Below are positions 21,410-31,041 of a DNA stretch of 64,000 nt, one piece after another. The notes beneath the pieces were generated by a model. That model saw nothing but the letters and a program-made list of their open reading frames with translations. It was not told where the DNA came from and did not search any database. Each line of letters begins with the position of its first letter. The stretch's first letter is position 1. The stretch lies in assembly GCF_001050515.1 (NCBI RefSeq), contig NZ_CAHS01000015.1, positions 806,001 through 870,000 of the forward strand, written 5' to 3'. Position numbers and translations under genes: made by a program. This DNA is from Erwinia piriflorinigrans CFBP 5888. GTDB lineage: Bacteria; Pseudomonadota; Gammaproteobacteria; Enterobacterales; Enterobacteriaceae.

Positions 21410-22432
21410 ATGCAACCTATAAGCGGCCCTGGTGCGCCCCTACCCGGCGATCGCCCGGCGATCGATGCCCAATCCGGCGCGGGCAATCAGCCGTTAACGC
21501 CGGCACAACGCACCACGCTGGAACGATTGATAGTAAAAATCATGTCGCTTAGCTCGCTAAAATCTGCCGAACTGTGGGCCGGGCTGCGCCATGATATAGG
21601 TGTAAAAAATGATGCCGGACTCCAGGCGCGTCACTTTCCTCAGGCCGAACAGTTTCTCAATGTCCGTCTGGCACAGGTGCAGGATAGCCACGCCACGCGC
21701 CAGCTGCAGCAACAGCTAAGTGAGCTGCTGCCTACCGGCAATAACCGCCAGGCCGTCAGTGATTTCATCCGTCAGCAGTTTGGTCATACGGTGCTCAGTT
21801 CGCTTAACCCGGACCAGCTACGCCAGGTCCTGACCATGTTGCAAAATGGCCAGATGGCCATTCCTCAGCCGCAGCAAGGCCTCGCGACCGACCGCACCCT
21901 GCTGCCAGCGGAACATCACGCCCTTAACCAACAGATCTCGCGTCTCGCCGCTGCCACCGGAGAACAGCCGGTCAAGCTGTGGGCATCGCTGCTGAAAGTG
22001 GTCAATCTGCACAGCGGCGACCCGATCCCAGCGCGCTTATTCCCGCTGTTGAACCAGTATCTCCAGGCCAGCCAGACGATGACGCAACACGTATCAACAA
22101 CGCTGTCACAACTCACCGCCACGCTGAAGCAGCCGCTGGATAGCGGCGAACAACGGTTGTTGGAGGATTACAGCCAGCATCGTTTTAACGCCACGCCGCA
22201 GATGCCGCTCAGCGCAGCACAGGTGCAGGATCTGTTAAATCTGTTGTTCAGCCGCCGCGCCGAGCGACTGCTGGAGCAACCCGTTGCCGACAGCAACCTC
22301 AACCCGAAACCGATTGCCATGCCCGTCTGGGGTGCGCTGCCGACCGTATTGCAGCCACTGGCTAAACGCCCGGTGTTAGCCGCCTTTGTTACCCTTATCC
22401 TGATCGGTCTGGTGCTGTGGATGCTGCTGTAA
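21410..22432 (+). CDS. flk: Flagella biosynthesis regulator Flk
   Basis: Inner-membrane-anchored protein of 340 residues with a single C-terminal hydrophobic segment (AAFVTLILIGLVLWMLL at the extreme end). The soluble part has repeats of SSLKSAELWAGLRHDIG and AATGEQPVKLWASLLKV type, characteristic of Flk. In Salmonella it monitors P-ring/L-ring assembly and blocks premature export of late flagellar substrates. Its presence implies a flagellated ancestor. It occupies the E. coli position near pdxB. Confidence 0.88.
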   Translation: MQPISGPGAPLPGDRPAIDAQSGAGNQPLTPAQRTTLERLIVKIMSLSSLKSAELWAGLRHDIGVKNDAGLQARHFPQAEQFLNVRLAQVQDSHATRQLQQQLSELLPTGNNRQAVSDFIRQQFGHTVLSSLNPDQLRQVLTMLQNGQMAIPQPQQGLATDRTLLPAEHHALNQQISRLAAATGEQPVKLWASLLKVVNLHSGDPIPARLFPLLNQYLQASQTMTQHVSTTLSQLTATLKQPLDSGEQRLLEDYSQHRFNATPQMPLSAAQVQDLLNLLFSRRAERLLEQPVADSNLNPKPIAMPVWGALPTVLQPLAKRPVLAAFVTLILIGLVLWMLL

Positions 22433-22433
22433 T

Positions 22434-22886
22434 TTAGCAGCCGCAGTCGGGCAGCGTGGTGACATCAGGCCAGCTGCCCGACTCATCCCCGGTCATTACC
22501 GGATGCTGGTCGCGCCGCCAGAAATCCAGCCCGCCAATCAGTTCCTTCACCTTAAATCCTGCCGCCGCCAGCTTCCACGCTCCCCGGGTTGAGCCGTTGC
22601 AGCCGATGCCGTCACAGTAGGTGACATAAACTTTGTCACGATCCAGCGCCGCCAGGCTGTCGGCATTCATGGTGCGATGAGGAAAACTGATGGCAGCGCA
22701 AATATGCCCGGCGCGATAATGCTGCGGTGAGCGTGTATCAATCACCACAATTTCCGCCACGCCGTTTGCCAAATCCTGCGCCACATCCCAGGCATCCGCA
22801 TAGTAAGCCAGCTTTTCCGCCAGCCATATCTCACTTTGCCGTGGAGAAGGAGGGGGAAATTGTAAGACAGCCGAAAGGTGACTCAT
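22434..22886 (-). CDS. Rhodanese-like protein
   Basis: 150-residue protein with a rhodanese domain. IVVIDTRSPQHYRAGHI is the conserved CH2A motif. VYVTYCDGIGCNGSTRGAWKLAAAGFKV holds the active-site cysteine loop, and GGLDFWRRDQHPV is the C-terminal signature. Predicted sulfurtransferase; substrate unknown. Another cluster of cysteines closes the protein (LPDCGC). The frame extends to 22976, but ATG 22886 has AGGAG at ideal spacing. It is divergent from the MocR-type gene and the two share a 90-base promoter region, so it is a likely regulatory target. Confidence 0.88.
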   Translation of the reverse strand: MSHLSAVLQFPPPSPRQSEIWLAEKLAYYADAWDVAQDLANGVAEIVVIDTRSPQHYRAGHICAAISFPHRTMNADSLAALDRDKVYVTYCDGIGCNGSTRGAWKLAAAGFKVKELIGGLDFWRRDQHPVMTGDESGSWPDVTTLPDCGC

Positions 22887-22932
22887 AATAAACTCCTGAT
22901 CAATAGGGTGTCTTGCTATCATAAGCTGGACA

Positions 22933-22976
22933 GGTCTTAATATTAAGACCCATTTAAGCCAACAGATAAGACCCAT
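22933..22976. promoter_or_regulatory. Palindrome plus direct repeat: probable MocR operator
   Basis: A perfect 18-bp palindrome GGTCTTAATATTAAGACC occupies 22933-22950. Its right arm with flank (TTAAGACCCAT, 22944-22954) is repeated imperfectly as ATAAGACCCAT directly before the start codon at 22977. An inverted repeat with an added direct half-site is typical of MocR/PdxR regulators. It sits between the divergent rhodanese and MocR genes, so binding could control both. Binding is inferred. Confidence 0.75.
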
Positions 22977-24404
22977 ATGGCACTCACTACCGTCCCGTTT
23001 CTCGCCTTGTTCAATAGCCAGTCCGCCGCCACGCTGCGTGACCGGGTCTGCTCGATGCTACGCCAGGCCATCGCCAGCGGTATCTTACCCGCAGAAACGC
23101 GCCTGCCGTCATCGCGCCTGCTGGCCAGCGATCTTGCCCTGTCGCGCGTGACCATTGAAGCTGCCTATAGTCAGCTTGAGAGCGAAGGCTATTTGTTGCG
23201 CCATAGCGGCAAGGGAACGTTTGTCGCCCCCTTTGCCGATCGCACAGTGCACCGCAACCTGCCCGCGCCAGTACCGGTGTTATCAACGCGCGGACGGCAG
23301 ATTATCGCAGCAGGCGGCTGTGACGACCCGCCGTTTCCCCGGGCGTTTGCCGCCGGTTCTCCCGACCTGCGTGCTTTTCCACAACGCCTGTGGCGGCGTC
23401 TGACGCAGCAGCGTTTAACTGCGGGCGGTGAGTCGCTGATGGGCTACGGCGATCCGTTGGGGCTACCGGTTCTGCGCCAAGCGGTGGCGCACTACCTCGG
23501 CCAGTCACGCGGGGTGCGCTGTACGGCAGACCAGGTGGTGATCGTCACCAGTTCGCAGCAGGCGCTACAGATGATTGCCCTGCTACTCTGCGATCGGGGC
23601 GACCGGGTGTGGCTGGAAGATCCGGGCTATCGGGGCGCTTATCACGCCTTCCACAGCGCCGGTGCTGAGGTTTGTACCCTTGCCACCGATGAACAGGGGG
23701 CAATCATTGGCCATGATGCCGCACCGCGTCTGGTTTATCTGACGCCTTCTCACCAGTATCCCACCGGCAGCACGCTCAGTGGCCAACGACGGCTGGCGTG
23801 GCTTGACTTCGCCCGTCGCTCACAGTGCTGGCTGATTGAAGATGATTACGATAGCGAATTCCACTATGACGGACGCCCCCTGCCAGCCCTGCAAGGGCTG
23901 GAGGAGCGGGCCAGGGTACTGTACGTTGGCACCTTTTCCAAAGTTCTGTTCCCTTCTCTGCGACTGGCCTATCTGGTTGTACCTGATGCCCTGGTCGACC
24001 CGTTACGCCGCCTGCGCAGTCTGATGGACGGCCACAGCGCCCAGCTGATGCAGGCCGTAACCGCCGACTTTATCCAGCATGGTCACTTTGCTGCCCATCT
24101 GCGTTTGATGCGCCAGCTGTATGCCAGTCGCCGCAACTTGTTGATTAACGAGCTAAATAACAAACTGCCACATCGTCTCAGTCTGTTTCCGCATCAGGGC
24201 GGATTACAGCTAACGGTGGCTCTGCCCGGGGGCGGCGAACAGAGGCTGACACAGCAGGCGTTACAGCATGATTTGCTGCTGCCACGCCTGTCGCCACTGT
24301 ATCGCCAGCAGCCTGCGTGTGAAGGCTGGATGCTCGGGTTTTCGGCACTGCAACCTGCGGAGCTGATAGATGCCGTCAATAAGCTCGCCCGGTTAAGCTA
24401 TTAA
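22977..24404 (+). CDS. MocR/PdxR-family transcriptional regulator with aminotransferase domain
   Basis: 475 residues. The N-terminal GntR winged helix covers residues 15-85 (LRDRVCSMLRQAIASGILP, LPSSRLLASDLALSRVTIEAAYSQLESEGYL). The rest is a type-I aminotransferase fold with PLP lysine Lys322 in VGTFSKVLFPSLRL and Asp290 in IEDDYDSEFHYDG. Such regulators sense PLP or an amino compound. Whether it controls pyridoxine genes is unknown; the nearest candidate target is the divergent rhodanese gene. The ATG abuts a repeat of the operator and has no visible Shine-Dalgarno sequence. Confidence 0.92.
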   Translation: MALTTVPFLALFNSQSAATLRDRVCSMLRQAIASGILPAETRLPSSRLLASDLALSRVTIEAAYSQLESEGYLLRHSGKGTFVAPFADRTVHRNLPAPVPVLSTRGRQIIAAGGCDDPPFPRAFAAGSPDLRAFPQRLWRRLTQQRLTAGGESLMGYGDPLGLPVLRQAVAHYLGQSRGVRCTADQVVIVTSSQQALQMIALLLCDRGDRVWLEDPGYRGAYHAFHSAGAEVCTLATDEQGAIIGHDAAPRLVYLTPSHQYPTGSTLSGQRRLAWLDFARRSQCWLIEDDYDSEFHYDGRPLPALQGLEERARVLYVGTFSKVLFPSLRLAYLVVPDALVDPLRRLRSLMDGHSAQLMQAVTADFIQHGHFAAHLRLMRQLYASRRNLLINELNNKLPHRLSLFPHQGGLQLTVALPGGGEQRLTQQALQHDLLLPRLSPLYRQQPACEGWMLGFSALQPAELIDAVNKLARLSY

Positions 24405-24459
24405 CGCCGCCGCAGACAGAAAAATGCGCCGGTGTCGGCGTTAAACCTGGCGGCCCGGA

Positions 24460-26190
24460 TTAGCGAATGGGCTTTTCAAACTCTCCGGTAACTGACTCAA
24501 GGGGCTGCGCGCGCAGGCGAGCCTGGAAGTTGTCAAACTGTGCTGCGATCAGCGCCACCGTTTCATCCCACTCGCTCTCCTCGCGTTGGCGCATGGGATA
24601 CAGAAGAAAAGCCGTGGTGACCGATTTAGCATCATTATCAATCTGATAGCCGGGTATGATACTGAACAGCGGGAGATCGTAGCCCGCATTAACCCGATCC
24701 CAACACGCCTGCATAAATCCCGCAGCAAGATCCTGGTGAGTTCCTACCCGGTCGATCAGTTCAGGGTCAAACGGCGCTTCAAAGACCACTTCCCAACCAA
24801 GACTTGCATGGTTAAGCACACGGAACAGACCGTGACGCTCCAGCGCCTCAACCAGCGAATTGCGTGCCTGATGCAGACTGACGAGATAATCTGCGTAGCC
24901 AGCGCGACCCAGGCGGCGAAGGTTGATCCAGGCGGCGAGGATCCCCTGACCTGAGCGCGAGTTTTCAAAAGTATAGCGATAGGCGCGAAATTTCCCCGAC
25001 TGAAAATCGGTTTCGTCGTAGTGATAATGACCGTCACCGAGCAGGTCCATAAAATGTCGCTCCCGACCGACAAAGAAGCTGCTGGCATACGGGCACAGGC
25101 CATCTTTGTGAAAGTCGACGCCGAGTGAATCAAACCCGTCTAAACCCTGTAGGCGTTGCCCCACTTCGGCAATACGCTTTCTGCTACGCGGGTCGTCCAC
25201 AGCCTGTAGCTGCGGCTTTTGACCCACCGGGTTAAGGCTCAGATACAGCCAGCCGATGACGCTGTCTAAATGCAGCCAGGGGCGCTGCTTGACATTACGC
25301 TCACGCATGAATACGTCGACAATGTCACCTATCTGCCGCGTATCTTCACAGTTGAAATTAATGGTGGTTCCGCCGCAGCAGACAATAGCGGCAACCCGAC
25401 GCCCCCGATCGTGCTGTTGCTTGAGGATGCGCAGCAACGCCGTGCCGCACATGCGGCCGCTGCCGTTACCGGGCACGCGCAGGCAGTTGTCTGAACCCAG
25501 TCCCAGCAGGCTGGCGGCGTGCTCCACGCAGTAATGTGAGCCTTCGCTGCACAAAATCACCGTATCGCCCGGCAGCCCCGTGCGTAACGATCCCGGGTCG
25601 AGGCGGCTCAGCGCTGATTTAATGGCGTACATAATGGTGAGTTTGCCACCGCTACAGGATATGCCCATCGCCTGCGGCCAGCCAGCCCACCGCCCGATAC
25701 AGCGGGCCACCTTTTGTTCAATAAGCAGCGACTGGCCGCCGAATACGTCCATCAGGCTATTGATATTGTAGGCGGTTGTTAGCCATGCAGCCGCCGTTGC
25801 CTCCCTGCTCGGTGCCGGAACCATGTTAAACAGGGAATGGCGCGACTGAGGGCGGATCGCGCCCTCAAAGTAGCGAGCGACCTCGTCGAACAGCTCGCCA
25901 TCTTCGGCCGGGCTATCTCCCAACTCGCCTTCAAGTTCTTCCAGCCAAGAGAAGGTTCGCGCCGGGTACTTTGGGCCAGGTCTGGCAAGCCCTGCGGGGG
26001 CAAAATCCAGTTCAGGTAGCCTCGACTGGGCGGCGCGCGCGTGCTCCTGTACATGACGGGCTAAATCCTGCGTGAAGTCGATCACTGCCTGTAAGGTTTC
26101 TGATTCGGCTGATAAAGGCTGTTTTACAAGGTGCTGTAGCATACTGGGGGCATAATTCCGTTTATCTGGTGAAAAGAGTGGCGGGTGCAT
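24460..26190 (-). CDS. Divergent PLP-dependent (group II) decarboxylase family protein
   Basis: 576 residues. The PLP lysine is Lys362 in SLGVDFHKDGLCPYASS, and the PLP-pyridine aspartate is Asp309 in LHLDSVIGW. The histidine that stacks on PLP is likely in EGSHYCVEHA (residues 216-225). Two usual family signatures differ: the SGG motif is SCSGGKLTIM rather than TSGG-T-AN, and the HVDAA-GG segment is HLDSVIGW. The substrate may therefore not be a common amino acid. It is a lone gene, convergent with the MocR gene, with no biosynthetic cluster around it. An alternative start is Met17 (26142); neither start has a strong ribosome site. Confidence 0.8.
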   Translation of the reverse strand: MHPPLFSPDKRNYAPSMLQHLVKQPLSAESETLQAVIDFTQDLARHVQEHARAAQSRLPELDFAPAGLARPGPKYPARTFSWLEELEGELGDSPAEDGELFDEVARYFEGAIRPQSRHSLFNMVPAPSREATAAAWLTTAYNINSLMDVFGGQSLLIEQKVARCIGRWAGWPQAMGISCSGGKLTIMYAIKSALSRLDPGSLRTGLPGDTVILCSEGSHYCVEHAASLLGLGSDNCLRVPGNGSGRMCGTALLRILKQQHDRGRRVAAIVCCGGTTINFNCEDTRQIGDIVDVFMRERNVKQRPWLHLDSVIGWLYLSLNPVGQKPQLQAVDDPRSRKRIAEVGQRLQGLDGFDSLGVDFHKDGLCPYASSFFVGRERHFMDLLGDGHYHYDETDFQSGKFRAYRYTFENSRSGQGILAAWINLRRLGRAGYADYLVSLHQARNSLVEALERHGLFRVLNHASLGWEVVFEAPFDPELIDRVGTHQDLAAGFMQACWDRVNAGYDLPLFSIIPGYQIDNDAKSVTTAFLLYPMRQREESEWDETVALIAAQFDNFQARLRAQPLESVTGEFEKPIR

Positions 26191-26561
26191 CAGTGCGAAG
26201 AGTGAGGTAACAGTATCCGTTTATCCCGTCCTGCGGCGGGCTGATAATTTTCAGGCTATGACGTGTTGCCTGCTTGTGGAGCCTGATGCCAGGCGCAAAG
26301 ATGGCATGCAGAAGCTGGGAAATATTTAGCGAAAGAAGTCAAAACGTCATACCTCAAAAGAATAATAACGTGATGATACCTTAAATCCATTTAACTATTA
26401 AGGTTAATATTTTCTTATGCTTTTTAATCAGCTTTAATGCAATCGTCATCGCAAAGAGATAGAAATAAGCAAAACGGGGAGATTATCAGGTTGGCGTGCA
26501 GGAGTTGGGATCAGTAGAGCGGAATGAGAACAGGGGGCGATAGGTTCGCCCCCTGAATCGG
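26191..26561. other. Intergenic region between decarboxylase gene and fabB (371 bases)
   Basis: Contains the fabB terminator at 26531-26555 and an AT-rich stretch at 26340-26480 that probably includes the decarboxylase promoter. No small ORF with a ribosome site, repeat or RNA gene was recognised. Confidence 0.5.
26531..26555 (-). terminator. fabB terminator hairpin
   Basis: 9-bp stem CAGGGGGCG (26531-26539) with CGCCCCCTG (26547-26555) and a 7-base loop, just after the fabB stop. On the minus strand it is followed by TTCTCATTCC, so the U-tract is weak. Confidence 0.72.
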
Positions 26562-27785
26562 TTATGCCAGCTTGCGCATTACCAGAGTGGCATTGGTGCC
26601 ACCAAAGCCGAAGCTGTTAGACATCACGGTGGTCAGCTGGCGCTCAACAGGCTGAGTCACGATATCAAGGCCTTCCGCAGCCGGATCCAGCTCATCAATA
26701 TTGATACTTGGTGCCACGAAACCGTGCTCCAGCATCAACAGTGAGTAGATCGCTTCCTGCACGCCAGCAGCACCCAGTGAGTGACCGGTCATTGCTTTAG
26801 TGGCTGACATCGCTGGCGTTTTTTCCGGGAATACGGCACGGATAGCGCCCAGTTCTTTCACATCACCCACCGGTGTTGAGGTGCCGTGAGTATTCAGGTA
26901 GTCGATTGGCGTGTCTACGCCTTCCATCGCCATACGCATACAGCGCATTGCACCTTCACCTGATGGTGCCACCATATCCGCGCCGTCAGAGGTCGCACCA
27001 TAGCCCACGATCTCAGCATAGATATGTGCGCCGCGCGCCAGCGCGTGCTCCAGCTCTTCAACCACCACCATGCCGCCGCCACCGGCAATGACGAAACCAT
27101 CGCGTGCGGTGTCATAGGTGCGGGAAGCCTTTTCCGGGGTTTCATTGTATTTGGTCGAGAGTGCGCCCATCGCATCGAACTCACATGACATCTCCCAGCA
27201 CAGCTCTTCGCCGCCGCCAGCAAAAACGATGTCCTGTTTGCCCAGCTGAATCTGTTCAACGGCGTTGCCGATACAGTGTGCAGATGTCGCACAGGCAGAA
27301 CTGATGGAGTAGTTAACGCCGTGGATTTTGAACGGTGTTGCCAGACAGGCTGAAACGCCGGATGCCATCGCTTTGGTGACCATATACGGCCCCACGCCAC
27401 GCAGGCCTTTAGCGCGCATGCCATCAACGCTGGCCGCCTGGTAGAACGGCGAACCGCCGCCGGAACCAGCGACCAGCCCCACACGTGGGTTGTTCTGGTA
27501 CTGCTCGTCGGTCAGACCGGAGTCTTGCACCGCTTGCTGCATGGAAAGGAAAGCATAAACAGACGCATCGCTCATAAAACGCAGCATTTTGCGATCGATT
27601 CGCGCTGAGATGTCTTCTTTGGATAACTTAACGTTACCCCAGACGTGACTACGCATGCCGGAATCTTTCAGTTCCTGCGAGAAGGTAATACCGGAGCGCC
27701 CTGCACGCAAGGATGCCAGAACCTCTTCCTGGTTATTACCAATACTGGAAACGATCCCTAAGCCAGTAATCACAGCACGTTTCAT
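26562..27785 (-). CDS. fabB: Beta-ketoacyl-ACP synthase I FabB
   Basis: Condensing enzyme of fatty acid synthesis, essential for elongating unsaturated acyl chains. 407 residues. Catalytic Cys165 lies in [10 protein letters not shown]; the two active-site histidines are in [12 protein letters not shown] and [12 protein letters not shown], the latter with the conserved lysine. The glycine-rich C-terminal [13 protein letters not shown] is complete. It is divergent from mnmC, as in E. coli. Confidence 0.98.
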   Translation of the reverse strand: MKRAVITGLGIVSSIGNNQEEVLASLRAGRSGITFSQELKDSGMRSHVWGNVKLSKEDISARIDRKMLRFMSDASVYAFLSMQQAVQDSGLTDEQYQNNPRVGLVAGSGGGSPFYQAASVDGMRAKGLRGVGPYMVTKAMASGVSACLATPFKIHGVNYSISSACATSAHCIGNAVEQIQLGKQDIVFAGGGEELCWEMSCEFDAMGALSTKYNETPEKASRTYDTARDGFVIAGGGGMVVVEELEHALARGAHIYAEIVGYGATSDGADMVAPSGEGAMRCMRMAMEGVDTPIDYLNTHGTSTPVGDVKELGAIRAVFPEKTPAMSATKAMTGHSLGAAGVQEAIYSLLMLEHGFVAPSINIDELDPAAEGLDIVTQPVERQLTTVMSNSFGFGGTNATLVMRKLA

Positions 27786-27831
27786 TCAATACCTCTTCCA
27801 CTTCTTCTATTAGGATTCGAGAGGCACTTTA

Positions 27832-27849
27832 GCTTACAGTTGTACGCCG
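27832..27849 (-). promoter_or_regulatory. Probable FabR site in the fabB promoter
   Basis: The 18-base sequence AGCTTACAGTTGTACGCC is a near-palindrome resembling the recalled E. coli FabR site AGCGTACACGTGTTCGCT. It lies about 47 bases upstream of the fabB start. FabR represses fabA and fabB in response to the unsaturated/saturated acyl ratio. A weak FadR-like core, TGGTCC-AC, occurs on the minus strand near 27888-27896 and could be the activator site known upstream of E. coli fabB, but this match is poor. Confidence 0.55.
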
Positions 27850-27942
27850 AACAAGTCCGATCAGCATATTAACTGTGTAAATTTGCGTAGGACCAATCTC
27901 ATCGTTAAAATCTTGCCACTGCCTGATCCGTGAGCCTTTGCC

Positions 27943-29943
27943 GTGAAAACAGCCCCAATAGAGTACGCTGAGCTAAGCTGGAATGAACGTGGTACACCTG
28001 TATCCCGAGCATTTGATGACGTCTATTTTTCTAACCAAAATGGTCTTAAAGAGACGCTGCACGTGTTTCTCGCCGGCAATGGCCTGCCCGATCGCTTTTC
28101 TACCCATCCGCGTAGCCTGTTTGTGGCTGCCGAAACAGGATTTGGCACCGGGCTGAATTTTCTCGCACTCTGGCAGGCATTTAACGACTTTCATCAACAG
28201 CAGCCGGATGCCCCGCTTCAACGTTTGCACTTTATTAGCTGTGAAAAGTTTCCTCTTAGTGCCAGCGATCTGGCAGCCGCCCACGCCAGCTGGCCCGAGT
28301 TGGCATCTCTGGCCCACCAGCTGCACCAACAGTGGCCTGTCGCGCTGCCGGGCTGTCACCGTTTGCTGCTGGATGGCGGGCGCGTGACGCTCGATCTGTG
28401 GTTTGGTGATGTTAACCAACTTATTCGCACTTTTGATGACACGATGGATCGGCAGGTCGACGCCTGGCTGCTGGACGGCTTTGCGCCCGCAAAAAACCCG
28501 GAGATGTGGACTGCGGAGCTGTTTGACTGCATGGCACGGCTGGCGCGCCCCGGCGCGACGCTGGCCACCTTTACCGCCGCCGGATTTGTGCGGCGTGGCC
28601 TGCAACAGGCCGGGTTTGAGATGAGCAAACGTAAAGGCTTCGGGGAGAAACGTGAGATGCTGACAGGCCGATTGCCGGAGCCTGTCAACACCCAAGCTCA
28701 TACGCCGTGGTACGCACGCCCCGCTGCTGAAGGTGATGATATCGCCATCGCCGGGGGCGGTATTGCCAGTGTATTGCTGGCGCTGGCACTGCTGCGGCGC
28801 GGTAAAAAGGTGACGCTCTACTGTGCTGACGCCAGTCCGGCGCAGGGGGCTTCCGGCAATCGACAGGGGGCGTTATATCCGTTGCTTAACCAGCATGACC
28901 CGGCGCTGGCGATCTTTTTCCCCGCCGCATTCACCTTTGCACGCCGGTTTTATGACCAGCTGGACGTGACGTTTGAACACCAGTGGTGTGGTGTGACCCA
29001 GCTGGCATGGGATGAAAAGAGCGCTGAAAAAATCAGTAAGATGCTGCAAATGGATCTGCCAGACACGCTGGCGGCGGCTGTTACCACAGAAGAAGCCGAA
29101 GCGCTGTGCGGCGTGGAAACCGGCTGCGGTGGCATAACCTATCCGCTGGGCGGCTGGCTCTCTCCCGCCGAACTCACCCGCGCCCTGTGGCAGCTGGCCG
29201 AACAGCAAGGGGCAAAATTGAACTGGCAGCATGACATCGCTCAGCTTGCGCCACAGGCAGACGGCTGGCAGCTGAGCTTTACCACGCAGCCTGCCACCAC
29301 TCACCGCAATTTGGTGCTGGCCACCGGTCATCTTCTGACGGCATTTGCACAGAGTGAGAAACTGCCCGTCAATGCGGTAGGCGGACAGGTGAGCCATGTG
29401 CCGACCAATGATACGCTGGCAGCGCTGAAACAGGTGCTGTGCTATGACGGCTATCTCACCCCGGTCAGTGCTCAATTTCAGCAGCACTGTATCGGAGCCA
29501 GCTATCACCGTGGCAACGCCAGCACCGACTATTGTGCCAACGACCAGCAGGAGAACCGCGAGCGGCTGATGCGTTGCCTGCCAACAGCAGAGTGGCCTGG
29601 GCAGATCGACGTCAGCGGCGCAGAGGCGCGCTGCGCCGTGCGTGCCGCCACCCGCGACCATCTGCCGATGATCGGCGCATTGCCGGACTACGCGGCCACG
29701 CTTGAACAGTATGCCGACCTGGCGCAGCAGAAACGGCAGGCTCAGTCTGCGCCTGTGCATAAGGGGCTGTTTGTGCTGGGCGCGTTGGGTGCGCGCGGAC
29801 TGTGTAGCGCCCCGCTGGCGGCGGAGGTGCTGGCGGCCCAGCTATGCGCGGAACCGCTCCCGCTGGATCGCGCCACGCTGGCAGCCACCAGCCCTAATCG
29901 CTTTTGGATACGCAGGTTGATAAAAGGCAGGGCGCTGAACTGA
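27943..29943 (+). CDS. mnmC: Bifunctional tRNA 5-methylaminomethyl-2-thiouridine enzyme MnmC
   Basis: Two-domain tRNA wobble-uridine enzyme of 666 residues. The N-terminal SAM-dependent methyltransferase domain has [17 protein letters not shown] and [15 protein letters not shown]. The C-terminal FAD-dependent oxidoreductase domain has a dinucleotide motif in [21 protein letters not shown], and the [16 protein letters not shown] segment near the end. It completes mnm5s2U34 after MnmEG. Translation starts at a GTG at 27943; the next residues ([21 protein letters not shown]) match the family N-terminus. Confidence 0.96.
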   Translation: MKTAPIEYAELSWNERGTPVSRAFDDVYFSNQNGLKETLHVFLAGNGLPDRFSTHPRSLFVAAETGFGTGLNFLALWQAFNDFHQQQPDAPLQRLHFISCEKFPLSASDLAAAHASWPELASLAHQLHQQWPVALPGCHRLLLDGGRVTLDLWFGDVNQLIRTFDDTMDRQVDAWLLDGFAPAKNPEMWTAELFDCMARLARPGATLATFTAAGFVRRGLQQAGFEMSKRKGFGEKREMLTGRLPEPVNTQAHTPWYARPAAEGDDIAIAGGGIASVLLALALLRRGKKVTLYCADASPAQGASGNRQGALYPLLNQHDPALAIFFPAAFTFARRFYDQLDVTFEHQWCGVTQLAWDEKSAEKISKMLQMDLPDTLAAAVTTEEAEALCGVETGCGGITYPLGGWLSPAELTRALWQLAEQQGAKLNWQHDIAQLAPQADGWQLSFTTQPATTHRNLVLATGHLLTAFAQSEKLPVNAVGGQVSHVPTNDTLAALKQVLCYDGYLTPVSAQFQQHCIGASYHRGNASTDYCANDQQENRERLMRCLPTAEWPGQIDVSGAEARCAVRAATRDHLPMIGALPDYAATLEQYADLAQQKRQAQSAPVHKGLFVLGALGARGLCSAPLAAEVLAAQLCAEPLPLDRATLAATSPNRFWIRRLIKGRALN

Positions 29944-30017
29944 CATTCTTTGCGCATGAGCGCTACAGACCACAAATTCACTTAACTGAAGCGCCAGAAA
30001 TAACTTAAAACAGCAAG

Positions 30018-30048
30018 AAAATGCCCCAGGCTGGTTAAGGGGCATTTT
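30018..30048. terminator. mnmC terminator
   Basis: 10-bp stem AAAATGCCCC (30018-30027) with GGGGCATTTT (30039-30048), an 11-base loop, and T-runs on both strands. It lies between convergent mnmC and yfcL, so it is a bidirectional Rho-independent terminator. Confidence 0.93.
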
Positions 30049-30091
30049 TGTATCCTACACGGGCGATCGCTGGCAGCGGATCGGGTGAGAA

Positions 30092-30373
30092 TTAAGACGC
30101 CTTACGCGCTTGCAGGAACAGGTTGTCCCACATGCCGATCACCAGCGCCTGGTCACGCGGTGACAGTTCCCCGGCCTGGATGGCGTTTTGCAGGCTTCTT
30201 TGTACCTCAATCTGCAACGCTTCCGGGGTATGTTCGCCGGTCAGCTCCAGCTCGGCGACCGCAAGCGTTAAGTGACCACGCAGATAGCCGCCCGCGAAAA
30301 GCTCGTCATCACTGGCGTGATCCACCATGTCATCAATCAGGCCCAGAATGCGCGCCTCGAATTCATCGATCAT
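30092..30373 (-). CDS. yfcL: YfcL family protein
   Basis: 93-residue acidic, soluble, mostly helical protein of the YfcL family, function unknown. It begins [41 protein letters not shown]-type sequence and ends with [14 protein letters not shown]. It lies 31 bases downstream of epmC and is probably cotranscribed with it. Confidence 0.88.
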   Translation of the reverse strand: MIDEFEARILGLIDDMVDHASDDELFAGGYLRGHLTLAVAELELTGEHTPEALQIEVQRSLQNAIQAGELSPRDQALVIGMWDNLFLQARKAS

Positions 30374-30404
30374 AAATTTCCTCTGTAAACGATTCGCTCC
30401 GCGC

Positions 30405-30953
30405 TTAACACAGATCTTCCGGCCAGGAAAACTGTGCCGCCGTCAGCGGTGGAGTTGAGTAAAACGAGCGAAGTTCAGCAATCAAGCGCGCCGGGCGAGG
30501 AGGAATGCCCTTTTGCAGATACGCCATCACCTGGGCATGAACCTTACGCTGAAACGCGATACGATCCGGCTCGCAGTCACCTTCAAGGTTGTCACAACTG
30601 ACGTTGAAGGCAAAACCGGCGGCAACACTCAACAACCATTCCAGCGCCTGAGGTTTAATTTCGACCGATTCAAACTGCCCCTGGGTCGCCGCATCGCGGC
30701 CGTCCGGGCAGTACCAGTAGCCAAAATCCACCAGCTTACGACGCGCCTCACCGGCAATGCACCAGTGGGAAATTTCATGCAGCCCGCTGGCATAATAGCC
30801 GTGGGCAAACACCACCCGATGCCACGGAGAACTGTCATCCGCCGGAAGATAGATCGGCTCATCGTCGCCTTTAATCAGGCGGGTCTGGAATTCATCCATA
30901 AAGCAGCGATCGAAGATGTCGATCAGGTCCTGGTAGTGATGTTGCGTGCTCAT
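30405..30953 (-). CDS. epmC: Elongation factor P hydroxylase EpmC
   Basis: EpmC (YfcM) hydroxylates the beta-lysyl-lysine on elongation factor P that EpmA and EpmB make. 182 residues. The metal-binding motif is visible as [16 protein letters not shown], and [11 protein letters not shown] follows. Length and sequence agree with enterobacterial EpmC. It precedes yfcL on the minus strand, as in E. coli. Confidence 0.93.
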   Translation of the reverse strand: MSTQHHYQDLIDIFDRCFMDEFQTRLIKGDDEPIYLPADDSSPWHRVVFAHGYYASGLHEISHWCIAGEARRKLVDFGYWYCPDGRDAATQGQFESVEIKPQALEWLLSVAAGFAFNVSCDNLEGDCEPDRIAFQRKVHAQVMAYLQKGIPPRPARLIAELRSFYSTPPLTAAQFSWPEDLC

Positions 30954-31041
30954 AGCCGTCTGTCGTTAAAGTAAAAAAACGCGCAATTGTCGCATTTTGC
31001 CCGCCGCGTTTCGAGCACTATTCTGCGGTAAAGCCCGGCAG

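Noticed and set aside
27885-27905. FadR activator site for fabB
   Set aside because: Only a core TGGTCC-AC agrees; flanks deviate too much to list as a site, so it is mentioned only under the FabR entry.
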